Source: Thiomonas arsenitoxydans
GTDB lineage: Bacteria > Pseudomonadota > Gammaproteobacteria > Burkholderiales > Burkholderiaceae_C
Length of the DNA stretch: 64,000 nt
Assembly (NCBI RefSeq): GCF_000253115.1
Contig: NC_014145.1
Coordinates: forward strand, 310,001 to 374,000
Direction: 5' to 3'
The position numbers and the translations under genes were made by a program. The notes below the pieces were generated by a model. The model had not been told where the DNA came from and searched no databases. It worked only from the letters and a program-made list of their open reading frames with translations. Below, in pieces: positions 57,030-64,000 of the stretch; position 1 is the stretch's first letter; the number at the start of each line of letters is the position of its first letter.

Positions 57030-58282
57030 TGCGGATTTTGCTGATCGTTCATCAATTTTTCCCGGAGTTTTCGGGCGGAACGGAGCGCGTGACGCTGCAG
57101 TTGGCGCGGGTGTTGCAGCATGCCGGTCATGCCGTGCATGTGCTGAGCTGCCGCAGCGCGCCGGCCTTGGCGCAATGGCCCGAGGACGCCGATGTGCGGC
57201 AGGCTTGGCATTATGTCCATGAGGGGGTGCCGGTCACGGTTATAGCCCGCCACCGCTTGCCTGCCAGCGCCGAGTTTGGCTTCGATGTCGATCCGGCCCT
57301 GGCGGCAGAACTGGCGGTGTGGCTGCGCCGGGAGCGTTTTCATGTGGCGCATGTGTTGCACACCATGCGGATGGCGACTGCAGTCATGGCGGTGCAGCAG
57401 ATCAGCCTGCCCTATGTGGTGACGCTGACCGATTTTTTTCTGGCCTGCCATCAGATCAATCTCGTCAATGTGCAAGGAGCGCCCTGCCTTGGGCCGCAGG
57501 AGGGGCAACGGTGTGCCAGGGATTGCCAGGTCGGAGTCTGGACGGGGCAGGCGCTGGCGCAGCGCTACCAACAGGCGCAAGCGATGCTTGCAGGTGCGGC
57601 GCTGCGTTGTGTGCCGTCGCATTTTGTGCAGGCGCGTGTTGAAGATGCTTTTCCGGGGCTTGATTTCCGTGTCGTTCCGCACGGGTTGGAGTTGTTGGCG
57701 TTGTTGCCAACCGTTCGGCGTCGGACGGACGATCTCGAGCCGTGGCCTCTGGTGCTTGCTTTTGCCGGGACGCTTATCGTCCAAAAGGGGCTGCACGTCT
57801 TGATCGAGGCGTTGGCACTTATCCCTGACGCAGACATCGAGTTGCGTGTTATGGGCGGACGGTACGGGGATTCGGCGTACCACCAGCGTATCGATCGCCT
57901 GATCGCGGCGGATCGGCGTGTGAAGATGGTGGGGCAAATGGACCAGCAGGCGCTTTTTGCCGCGCTGTCGCAATGCGATTTGCTTTGTCTGCCGTCCTTG
58001 GTGCCTGAAACGTTCTCGCTGACTTTTCATGAAGCAGCGGCGTTGGGCCTGCCGGCACTGGTTGCCAATCATGGAGCGCCTGCCGAGGTGGTTCGTGAGG
58101 CGAATTCGGGATTGTGCGTGACGCCGGACTCCGCCCACGATTGGGCACAGGCGCTGCAGCAGGTGCTTGACTATCGCGAATTGCTGGCGCAGTGGAAGAG
58201 CCGTCTGCCGATGCCTGCACGTATCGAGGAGGAGGGGTTCTTTTACGAAAGTCTGTATCGCACCGTGGCCCTTCTGGAATGA
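57029..58282 (+). CDS. GT4-family glycosyltransferase
   Basis: A 417-residue GT-B enzyme with 'FPEFSGGTERVTLQLARVL' at the N-terminus and the donor-site motif 'PETFSLTFHEAAALGLPALV' (paired glutamates) near the C-terminus. A cysteine-rich patch (CHQINL...CLGPQEGQRCARDC) in the middle resembles that of some O-antigen transferases. Start and stop overlap with neighbours, so it belongs to the same unit. Confidence 0.88.
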   Translation: MRILLIVHQFFPEFSGGTERVTLQLARVLQHAGHAVHVLSCRSAPALAQWPEDADVRQAWHYVHEGVPVTVIARHRLPASAEFGFDVDPALAAELAVWLRRERFHVAHVLHTMRMATAVMAVQQISLPYVVTLTDFFLACHQINLVNVQGAPCLGPQEGQRCARDCQVGVWTGQALAQRYQQAQAMLAGAALRCVPSHFVQARVEDAFPGLDFRVVPHGLELLALLPTVRRRTDDLEPWPLVLAFAGTLIVQKGLHVLIEALALIPDADIELRVMGGRYGDSAYHQRIDRLIAADRRVKMVGQMDQQALFAALSQCDLLCLPSLVPETFSLTFHEAAALGLPALVANHGAPAEVVREANSGLCVTPDSAHDWAQALQQVLDYRELLAQWKSRLPMPARIEEEGFFYESLYRTVALLE

Positions 58283-59265
58283 ATCAGGCGAGCGCGGCGG
58301 AGGTCACCGTGGTGATCGTGACATGGAATGCGGCCGAGGTCATTGGGCGCTGTCTAGAAGCCTTGCAGCAACAAACGCTGCAGCCCCGCAGCATCATGGT
58401 GGTCGACAACGCCAGCACAGACGAAACAGCCGCCATCGTTGCCCGCTTTGCGCATGTGCGTTGGGTTGCCCTGCCGCAGAACACGGGTTTTGCGCGCGCA
58501 AACAATCTGGCCGTGTCGCAATGCCAAACCCCTTGGGTTGCACTGCTGAACCCCGACGCTTTTGCCCGCCCCGATTGGCTCGCCAGCCTGATGAGCGAGG
58601 CTGCAAGACAACCGCATATCGCCGCGCTGGGTTCGCTGCAACTGCAGAATGAAAGCTCCGATCTGCTCGATGGCGAAGGCGATGCCCTGCACTGGAGTGG
58701 CCTGATCTGGCGCCGCGGTCATGGATGTCCGGCGCGAGGTTTAGCGCAAAGGCGTTCTCCTGAAGCGGTGTTTTCGGTCTGTGCCGCTGCGGCCCTTTAC
58801 CAACGGGCCGCTTTCGAAAAGGTAGGCGGTTTCGACGAGGATTTTTTCTGCTACGGCGAGGATGTCGATTTGGGGTTTCGCTTGCGCCTTGCGGGCTATG
58901 AGGCGGTTCAGGTGCCTGCAGCGCAGGTGGTGCATCTCGGTTCCGTGCTGACGGGGGGCAGACGCAGCAGTTTTTCCGTGTTTTACGGACAGCGAAACCT
59001 GCTCTGGATTTATGTGAAAAACATGCCGGGCTGGATGTTCTGGCTCTTGCTGCCGTTACATGCCGCGATGCACCTTGCGCAAATTTCACGGTTCTGTGCG
59101 GCCGGACATTGCCGAACCGTGGTGAAGGCCAAAATTCAGGCGCTTGGCGCGTTGCCGAAGATGTGGGAAAAGCGCCGTGCGATCCAGGCCAGCCGTGTCG
59201 CCGGCCCCGCGCAAATCTGGAAGCTTGTTGACAAGCGTTTGATTCCTCGGCGTTGTCGCGATTGA
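58279..59265 (+). CDS. GT2-family glycosyltransferase (rhamnosyl-type)
   Basis: A 328-residue GT-A enzyme: 'VVIVTWNAAEVIGRCLEAL', 'VVDNASTDETA', 'NPDAFARPDW' and 'GEDVDLGFRLRLAGYE'. It resembles rhamnosyltransferase-like GT2 proteins of polysaccharide loci, with a C-terminal hydrophobic segment (WMFWLLLPLHAAM) that may anchor it at the membrane. Overlaps the GT4 stop (ATGA). Confidence 0.88.
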   Translation: MNQASAAEVTVVIVTWNAAEVIGRCLEALQQQTLQPRSIMVVDNASTDETAAIVARFAHVRWVALPQNTGFARANNLAVSQCQTPWVALLNPDAFARPDWLASLMSEAARQPHIAALGSLQLQNESSDLLDGEGDALHWSGLIWRRGHGCPARGLAQRRSPEAVFSVCAAAALYQRAAFEKVGGFDEDFFCYGEDVDLGFRLRLAGYEAVQVPAAQVVHLGSVLTGGRRSSFSVFYGQRNLLWIYVKNMPGWMFWLLLPLHAAMHLAQISRFCAAGHCRTVVKAKIQALGALPKMWEKRRAIQASRVAGPAQIWKLVDKRLIPRRCRD

Positions 59266-59270
59266 GCCCA

Positions 59271-60032
59271 ATGCACAGGTCGGTGACAGTCTCTGTCGTG
59301 TCTCATGGACAGGAACGCATGGTTCAGGGGTTGCTCTGGGACCTCGCCACAGTTGACAGTCGCGGTTTTAGCAGCGTAGAACGCGTGGTGGTGACGCACA
59401 ACCTTGCCCCGTCACGCTGGTCTTGTCCTGACACGCTCGCGAGTCGTTGCCGCTCGATTGAAAACGCGCATCAAAAAGGTTTTGGGGCAAACCACAACGC
59501 AGCCTTTTCGCAATGTGCCACGATATGGTTCGCGGTGCTCAATCCGGACATTCGTGTGTCGAGTGATGTGTTTTCGCGGCTGATCGCGCAGGCGTCTGCT
59601 GACGATGCGGTGCTTGCTCCAGCGTTGCTCGATCCGGACACAGGAGAGGCAGCCCCCAACCGCGGTTTGCTCACACCTTGGGAGGTTTTGCGACGTCGGC
59701 TTCCTGGGTGGAAGCCTGCGGGAGCGCCTGCGTGGCTGCCCGGCGCCTTCCTGCTGATTCGCGCTGAGGCATTTCGCCAGATTGGCGGATTCGACGAGCG
59801 CTATTTCTTGTATGCAGAGGACTTCGATCTCTGCGCCCGCTTGCGGCTCGCTGGATGGAAGCTGCGTTACGTCCCGGAGGTGCAGGTGAGCCACGCAGCG
59901 CAACGCGCCAGCCATGTGCGCTGGCGCTATTTGCGCTGGCATCTCCAGAGCCTGTGGCGGCTTTGGAGCAGCCGCGCTTTTTGGCGTTATCGTGCCTTGC
60001 TGCGGGACGAGGCGCGCAGAGCGCGCGCCTGA
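59271..60032 (+). CDS. GT2-family glycosyltransferase
   Basis: A 253-residue GT2 enzyme ('VSVVSHGQERMVQGLLWDL', 'NPDIRVSSDVF', 'YAEDFDLCARLRLAGW'). The DxD-like region is replaced by NPD as in related rhamnosyltransferases. ATG 59271 is preferred to a TTG at 59253. It ends the plus-strand glycosyltransferase run. Confidence 0.85.
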   Translation: MHRSVTVSVVSHGQERMVQGLLWDLATVDSRGFSSVERVVVTHNLAPSRWSCPDTLASRCRSIENAHQKGFGANHNAAFSQCATIWFAVLNPDIRVSSDVFSRLIAQASADDAVLAPALLDPDTGEAAPNRGLLTPWEVLRRRLPGWKPAGAPAWLPGAFLLIRAEAFRQIGGFDERYFLYAEDFDLCARLRLAGWKLRYVPEVQVSHAAQRASHVRWRYLRWHLQSLWRLWSSRAFWRYRALLRDEARRARA

Positions 60033-60053
60033 ACGGGGCTGCCGCCCCGGTTC
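60031..60053. terminator. Hairpin between the GT2 gene and rhlE
   Basis: GAACGGGGC and GCCCCGGTTC pair with one bulged base between convergent genes, overlapping the first bases of the rhlE stop region. There is no T-run. Confidence 0.4.
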
Positions 60054-61653
60054 AACGCCCTCGCTGACCTCCGCCCGGTCGGCGTTGTCCGCCGCCGAAA
60101 CTGTTGCCATTCGCCGAGGCTGGACGCCCAGCGCCGCCTCCGGCTCCAGCGGGCCGGCGTCCTCGGCCCTGGCCGTTGCGCATGTGCGGCGGCAGGTCGA
60201 GTTCGACCCAGGGGGTGCCTTGCCAGGCATCGGCGCGTTGCTCAGGCGGAACCTTGCTCGCGGTGCTGGCTGAGGGCTTTGCGCTGCGCCCGGATGCGCG
60301 CTGGCCTTGCGGTTTAGCGCTGGCGGGTGTCTGGGCGCGCCCTTGGCCCTGACCGGGGCCGTTGCGGCTTGCGCCGCGATTGCCTGCGCTTGCACCACTG
60401 CGGCGTTGACCTTGGCCACCACCCGCGCCGCCTCCACCCTTGCCGCCGCGGCGCTCGCCGCCATGCAGCACGGTGCGGCCCATCACTATGGGCTGCGCCT
60501 TGGCGTTGGGGTCGGGCTCGAAGCCCGGAATGACCTCTTGCGTGATGGGGTTGCGCACTAGCTTTTCGATGTCGCGCAGGAAGCCAAGTTCGTCCACGCA
60601 GACCAGCGAAATGGCTTGCCCGTTGCTGCCCGCGCGGCCGGTGCGGCCGATGCGGTGCACATAGTCTTCGGGGATGTTGGGTAGTTCGTAATTCACCACG
60701 ACCGGAAGCTGGTCGATGTCGATGCCGCGCGCGGCGATATCGGTAGCGACGAGCACCTGCAGCTTGCCGCTCTTGAAGTCGGCCAGGGCGCGCAGGCGGG
60801 CGGACTGGGTTTTGTTGCCGTGAAAACCGGTGGCGACAATGCCGTCCTTGTCGAGCTGTTCGGCCAGACGGTTGGCGCCGTGCTTGGTGCGGGTGAACAC
60901 CAGGGTCTGCGGCCAGTTGCGTTCGCGGATGAGGTGGACCAGCATGTCGCGTTTGCGTTCGCGGTCGACGGGGAACACGATCTGTTCGACCAGATCGGCC
61001 GTGGCGTTCTGGCGTGCGACGGCAACCTGTTGCGGGTTGACCAAAAAGTCACCGGCCAGCCGCTTGATCTCTTCAGAGAAGGTGGCGGAGAACAGCAGGT
61101 TCTGGCGCTGCTTGGGCAGCAGGGCGACGATGCGGCGCATATCGTGGACGAAGCCCATGTCGAGCATGCGGTCGGCTTCGTCGAGCACCAGCATTTGCAC
61201 CGCGGACAGGTCGATATTGCGCTGGCTTTGGTGGTCGAGCAGACGGCCGGGCGTGGCCACGACGATGTCCATGCCGCGCGCCAGGGCGTTGATCTGCGGC
61301 TGCATGCCTACGCCGCCATACATCGCCATGCTGTGCAGCTTGAGGTGGCGGCCGTAGGCGGCAAGGTTTTCATGCACTTGCGCAGCCAGCTCGCGGGTGG
61401 GAGTGAGGATCAGGGCGCGGGGAATGATCTTGCCCTTGGCGTTGCGAGCGGGTTCGCCGCCGCTCAGGCGCTGCAGCATGGGCAGGGTGAAGCCGGCCGT
61501 TTTGCCGGTGCCGGTCTGCGCCGCGGCCAGCAGATCATGCCCTGCGAGCACAACCGGAATGGCCTGGAGTTGAATGGGAGTGGGTACGGTGTAGCCTTGT
61601 TCGGCAACAGCACGCACGAGGGGCTCGATCAAGCCCAGATCTTGAAAAGACAT
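60052..61653 (-). CDS. rhlE: DEAD-box RNA helicase, RhlE-like
   Basis: A 533-residue helicase. '[12 protein letters not shown]' (motif I), '[13 protein letters not shown]' (II), 'FSATFS' (III) and '[10 protein letters not shown]' (VI) are present. The C-terminal ~150 residues are Gly/Arg/Gln-rich ([14 protein letters not shown]), an RNA-binding tail. The Q motif follows MSFQDLGL at the ATG 61653; the longer frame is not conserved-looking. Confidence 0.92.
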   Translation of the reverse strand: MSFQDLGLIEPLVRAVAEQGYTVPTPIQLQAIPVVLAGHDLLAAAQTGTGKTAGFTLPMLQRLSGGEPARNAKGKIIPRALILTPTRELAAQVHENLAAYGRHLKLHSMAMYGGVGMQPQINALARGMDIVVATPGRLLDHQSQRNIDLSAVQMLVLDEADRMLDMGFVHDMRRIVALLPKQRQNLLFSATFSEEIKRLAGDFLVNPQQVAVARQNATADLVEQIVFPVDRERKRDMLVHLIRERNWPQTLVFTRTKHGANRLAEQLDKDGIVATGFHGNKTQSARLRALADFKSGKLQVLVATDIAARGIDIDQLPVVVNYELPNIPEDYVHRIGRTGRAGSNGQAISLVCVDELGFLRDIEKLVRNPITQEVIPGFEPDPNAKAQPIVMGRTVLHGGERRGGKGGGGAGGGQGQRRSGASAGNRGASRNGPGQGQGRAQTPASAKPQGQRASGRSAKPSASTASKVPPEQRADAWQGTPWVELDLPPHMRNGQGRGRRPAGAGGGAGRPASANGNSFGGGQRRPGGGQRGR

Positions 61654-61838
61654 GTGAAAAACTTTCGGGAGCGGTGTGTGAACCGATCCAGGACTCTGCC
61701 ACCGCGCTTGAAGAAGCGCGCCAGTCTGCAACAGATGGAGTGGGCCGAGAGGCTCGGCAGGAGTCAAAAGTGACTGCGGCTGGGAGACTGGACATGGCCG
61801 CTGCTAGCTATGTTAGCCGAGTTCGCCGTGTGCGTGCG

Positions 61839-62225
61839 TCAGAGCAAGGTTTTGGGCACGACATGCACGCCGGGCAGGCCCTGGAAGTCTGCGTCCATGG
61901 TGTGGAGATCGGCCTGAGATTGGCGGGCCGTGGCGTAGATCAGACTATCGGCCATGGGCAGCTTGTGGCGCAGGCTGAGCTGAGCGGCCAACAGTGCGAG
62001 CGCAGCGTCGATGGCGACCGTGCGACCCTGCTGCATCACGGCAAGACAGGCGATGCCGTCGTTCTCGTCACGTTGAGCGGCGATGCGCTTGAACACTTCA
62101 TACAGTGTGATGACCGGCACGATCAGCGCCGCTGGCTGCTCGATGATCGGGGCAAACTGATCGGCCGCCGGGCCGTCTGCGAAGTACTCCAGCCAAGCCG
62201 AGGAATCGACCACGTGAAGTTTCAC
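61839..62225 (-). CDS. vapC: PIN-domain toxin (VapC-like)
   Basis: A 128-residue PIN nuclease with acidic residues in 'VVDSSAWLEYFA', 'TLYEVFKRIA', 'ADSLIYATA' and 'TMDADFQGL'. It would cleave RNA, often initiator tRNA or rRNA. It overlaps the antitoxin stop by four bases (ATGA). Confidence 0.9.
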   Translation of the reverse strand: MKLHVVDSSAWLEYFADGPAADQFAPIIEQPAALIVPVITLYEVFKRIAAQRDENDGIACLAVMQQGRTVAIDAALALLAAQLSLRHKLPMADSLIYATARQSQADLHTMDADFQGLPGVHVVPKTLL

Positions 62226-62428
62226 AAGCGGTCAGTCTCGCGGGGAACGGTCGTGTCGATACCGCGCAGAAGACCGCGCAGCGCGCGAGCGCTCTGCCGC
62301 GGAACAAGCTCGATGCGCGACCCGAAGGGCACGACGTCGAGCTTTTGTCCCGGGCGCAGGCCGAGCTGCTCGCGCACGCGTTTGGGAATCACGACCTGAA
62401 ACTTCGGGGAGAGGGTGACGGTGTCCAT
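62222..62428 (-). CDS. vapB: AbrB/SpoVT-type antitoxin (VapB-like)
   Basis: A 68-residue swapped-hairpin DNA-binding protein ('LSPKFQVVIPKRVREQLGL', 'RPGQKLDVVPFG') with a short C-terminal tail for toxin binding. First gene of the pair; the operator probably lies within 62429-62470. Confidence 0.9.
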   Translation of the reverse strand: MDTVTLSPKFQVVIPKRVREQLGLRPGQKLDVVPFGSRIELVPRQSARALRGLLRGIDTTVPRETDRL

Positions 62429-62646
62429 ATGAGGGGCATGAAGATCGATAAGGCGATCGTATTACAAAAAATAGATCGATTCTTGCCGTTCGGCCGAGTG
62501 CCGTTAGGCGCGAGACTGTGTGCACGACACGCGCTGCAGCGACAATAAGGCTTTGCTGCGCGATGGGCTGAGGCCTGTCGAAGCCGATATTCCGCAGTTC
62601 CCAATTTGGGCTCGCTTTGCGCGGCCTGATTATTTCGACAGAAACT

Positions 62647-64000
62647 ATGGCTCAATACGTTTTCACCATGAACCGGGTCGGCAAGATCGTGCCGCCCAAG
62701 CGTCAGATTCTCAAGGATGTTTCGCTGAGTTTTTTCCCCGGCGCCAAGATCGGCGTGCTGGGCCTGAACGGCTCGGGCAAATCGACCCTGCTCAAGATCA
62801 TGGCCGGGGTGGATACCGATATTGAAGGCGAAGCCGTGCCGATGGCGGGCTTGCGCATCGGCTACCTGCCGCAGGAGCCGCAGCTCGATCCGGCGCAGAC
62901 CGTGCGCGAGGCGGTGGAAGAGGGCCTGGGCGGTGTGCTCGCCGCCAAGAAACGGCTGGAAGAGGTCTATGTGGAATACGGCAACGCCGATGCCGACTTC
63001 GACAAGCTGGCGGAGGAGCAGGCGCAGCTCGAAGCCATCATTGCCGCGGGGGAGGGCGACAACACCGATCTGCAGATGGAAGTCGCCGCCGATGCGCTGC
63101 GGCTGCCCGCGTGGGACGCGATTGTCGGCCCGCTGTCGGGCGGCGAGAAACGCCGCGTGGCGCTATGCCGCCTGCTGCTCTCCAAGCCCGACATGCTGCT
63201 GCTCGATGAGCCGACCAACCACCTCGACGCCGAGAGCGTGGACTGGCTGGAGCAGTTCCTGCACCGCTTTCCCGGCACCGTGGTGGCTGTCACCCACGAC
63301 CGCTATTTCCTCGACAACGCGGCCGAGTGGATTCTTGAACTCGACCGTGGCTCGGGCATTCCGTTCAAGGGTAATTACAGCAACTGGCTGGAGCAGAAGG
63401 AAGCCCGGCTGGAGCAGGAGTCGCGCAGCGAGGCGTCTCACCTCAAGACCATGAAGCAGGAATTGGAGTGGGTGCGGCAAAACCCGAAAGGGCGCCAGTC
63501 CAAGAGCAAGGCGCGCATGGCGCGGTTCGAAGAGCTCTCCAGCATCGAATACCAGAAGCGCAACGAGACCAACGAGATTTTCATTCCCGTGGCCGATCGC
63601 CTGGGCAATGAGGTCATCGAGTTCAAGAACGTGCGCAAGGCGCATGGCGAACGGCTGTTGATCGAGAACTTGAGCTTCAAGCTGCCACCGGGCGCCATCG
63701 TCGGCGTCATCGGCCCCAACGGTGCGGGCAAGTCCACGCTGTTTCGCATGATTGCGGGCAAGGACAAGCCCGAAGCGGGCGAGATCGTCATCGGCCCCAC
63801 GGTCAAGCTGGTGTACGAAGACCAGAGCCGCGAGGCGCTGCCCGACGACAAGACGGTGTGGGAAGCGATTTCCGACGGGCTGGACATTCTCAACGTGGGC
63901 AAGTTCCAGGTGCCCTCGCGTGCCTACTGCGGGCGGTTCAATTTCAAGGGCGGCGATCAGCAGAAAATCGTGGGCAAGCTCTCCGGCGGGGAGCGCGGGC
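62647..64000 (+). CDS. ettA: Energy-dependent translational throttle protein EttA (partial)
   Basis: The first 451 residues of an ABC-F protein; full EttA is about 555. Both ATPase halves are seen: Walker A GLNGSGKST and GPNGAGKST, signature LSGGEKRR in the first half, and LSGGERG at the window edge. The 'QNPKGRQSKSKARMARFEEL' linker is typical of EttA, which binds the ribosomal E site and gates the first peptide bonds by ATP/ADP ratio. It runs off the end of the window. Confidence 0.94.
   Translation, partial: MAQYVFTMNRVGKIVPPKRQILKDVSLSFFPGAKIGVLGLNGSGKSTLLKIMAGVDTDIEGEAVPMAGLRIGYLPQEPQLDPAQTVREAVEEGLGGVLAAKKRLEEVYVEYGNADADFDKLAEEQAQLEAIIAAGEGDNTDLQMEVAADALRLPAWDAIVGPLSGGEKRRVALCRLLLSKPDMLLLDEPTNHLDAESVDWLEQFLHRFPGTVVAVTHDRYFLDNAAEWILELDRGSGIPFKGNYSNWLEQKEARLEQESRSEASHLKTMKQELEWVRQNPKGRQSKSKARMARFEELSSIEYQKRNETNEIFIPVADRLGNEVIEFKNVRKAHGERLLIENLSFKLPPGAIVGVIGPNGAGKSTLFRMIAGKDKPEAGEIVIGPTVKLVYEDQSREALPDDKTVWEAISDGLDILNVGKFQVPSRAYCGRFNFKGGDQQKIVGKLSGGERG

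Overview
This window is one stretch of a GC-rich (roughly 65%) chromosome. It most resembles a beta-proteobacterium of the order Burkholderiales, and the mix of a TsdA-type thiosulfate dehydrogenase, an energy-converting-hydrogenase-like membrane complex, copper detoxification genes and Comamonadaceae-style housekeeping genes suggests Thiomonas or a close relative. The genus is inferred from gene content, not from a search.

Layout. 0-4.3 kb: copper operon on the minus strand (MerR-type regulator, CopA ATPase, DUF302 protein, CopZ chaperone); CopA carries an in-frame insertion made of a dispersed palindromic repeat. 4.3-7.1 kb: two tandem LplT-like MFS transporters. 7.1-12.8 kb: TrhO tRNA hydroxylase, a triheme cytochrome c with TsdA, a DMT exporter, a spermidine-synthase-like protein and small proteins. 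12.9-20.8 kb: a YggU-like protein, a ribbon-helix-helix protein, and a six-gene hyfBCEFGI-like operon whose large subunit lacks the NiFe cysteines, so it is more like an Ehr complex than a hydrogenase. 20.8-34.4 kb: mostly housekeeping genes (ChaN-like, ThpR, cytochrome b561, hemB, hemJ, VanZ-like, ferredoxin, hydrolase, PBP5/6-like carboxypeptidase, miaB, tRNA-Met, enoyl-CoA hydratase, M61 peptidase, EAL protein). 34.5-36.2 kb: an MFS gene cut short by a tnpB-only insertion element. 36.4-39.7 kb: membrane protein, apt, LEA-like protein, DUF3817 protein and a TacAT-type toxin-antitoxin pair.

39.8-60.0 kb is the most interesting region. Two divergent gene runs meet at about 50.6-50.9 kb. The minus-strand run encodes a two-partner-secretion exoprotein (TpsA), its outer-membrane transporter (TpsB), a PpiC-like foldase, a lipoprotein, a methyltransferase with an 11-base homopolymer, CysD and CysNC (PAPS synthesis), and a Wzm/Wzt-type exporter. 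The plus-strand run encodes a TPR-GT41 glycosyltransferase, a fused sulfotransferase-GT2-coiled-coil-GT2 protein, and three more glycosyltransferases, joined by overlapping start/stop codons. Together they suggest a system that builds, sulfates and possibly phase-varies a surface glycan and/or glycosylates the TpsA adhesin. 60.0-64.0 kb: RhlE-like helicase, a VapBC-type pair and the start of ettA, which runs off the window.

Dispersed structured repeats at about 0.1, 1.4-1.6, 24.9-25.0 and 27.3 kb share a CCCCCGAGGGGG palindrome; three of them also carry a hairpin with a conserved 15-base loop and a stem whose sequence changes while pairing is kept.
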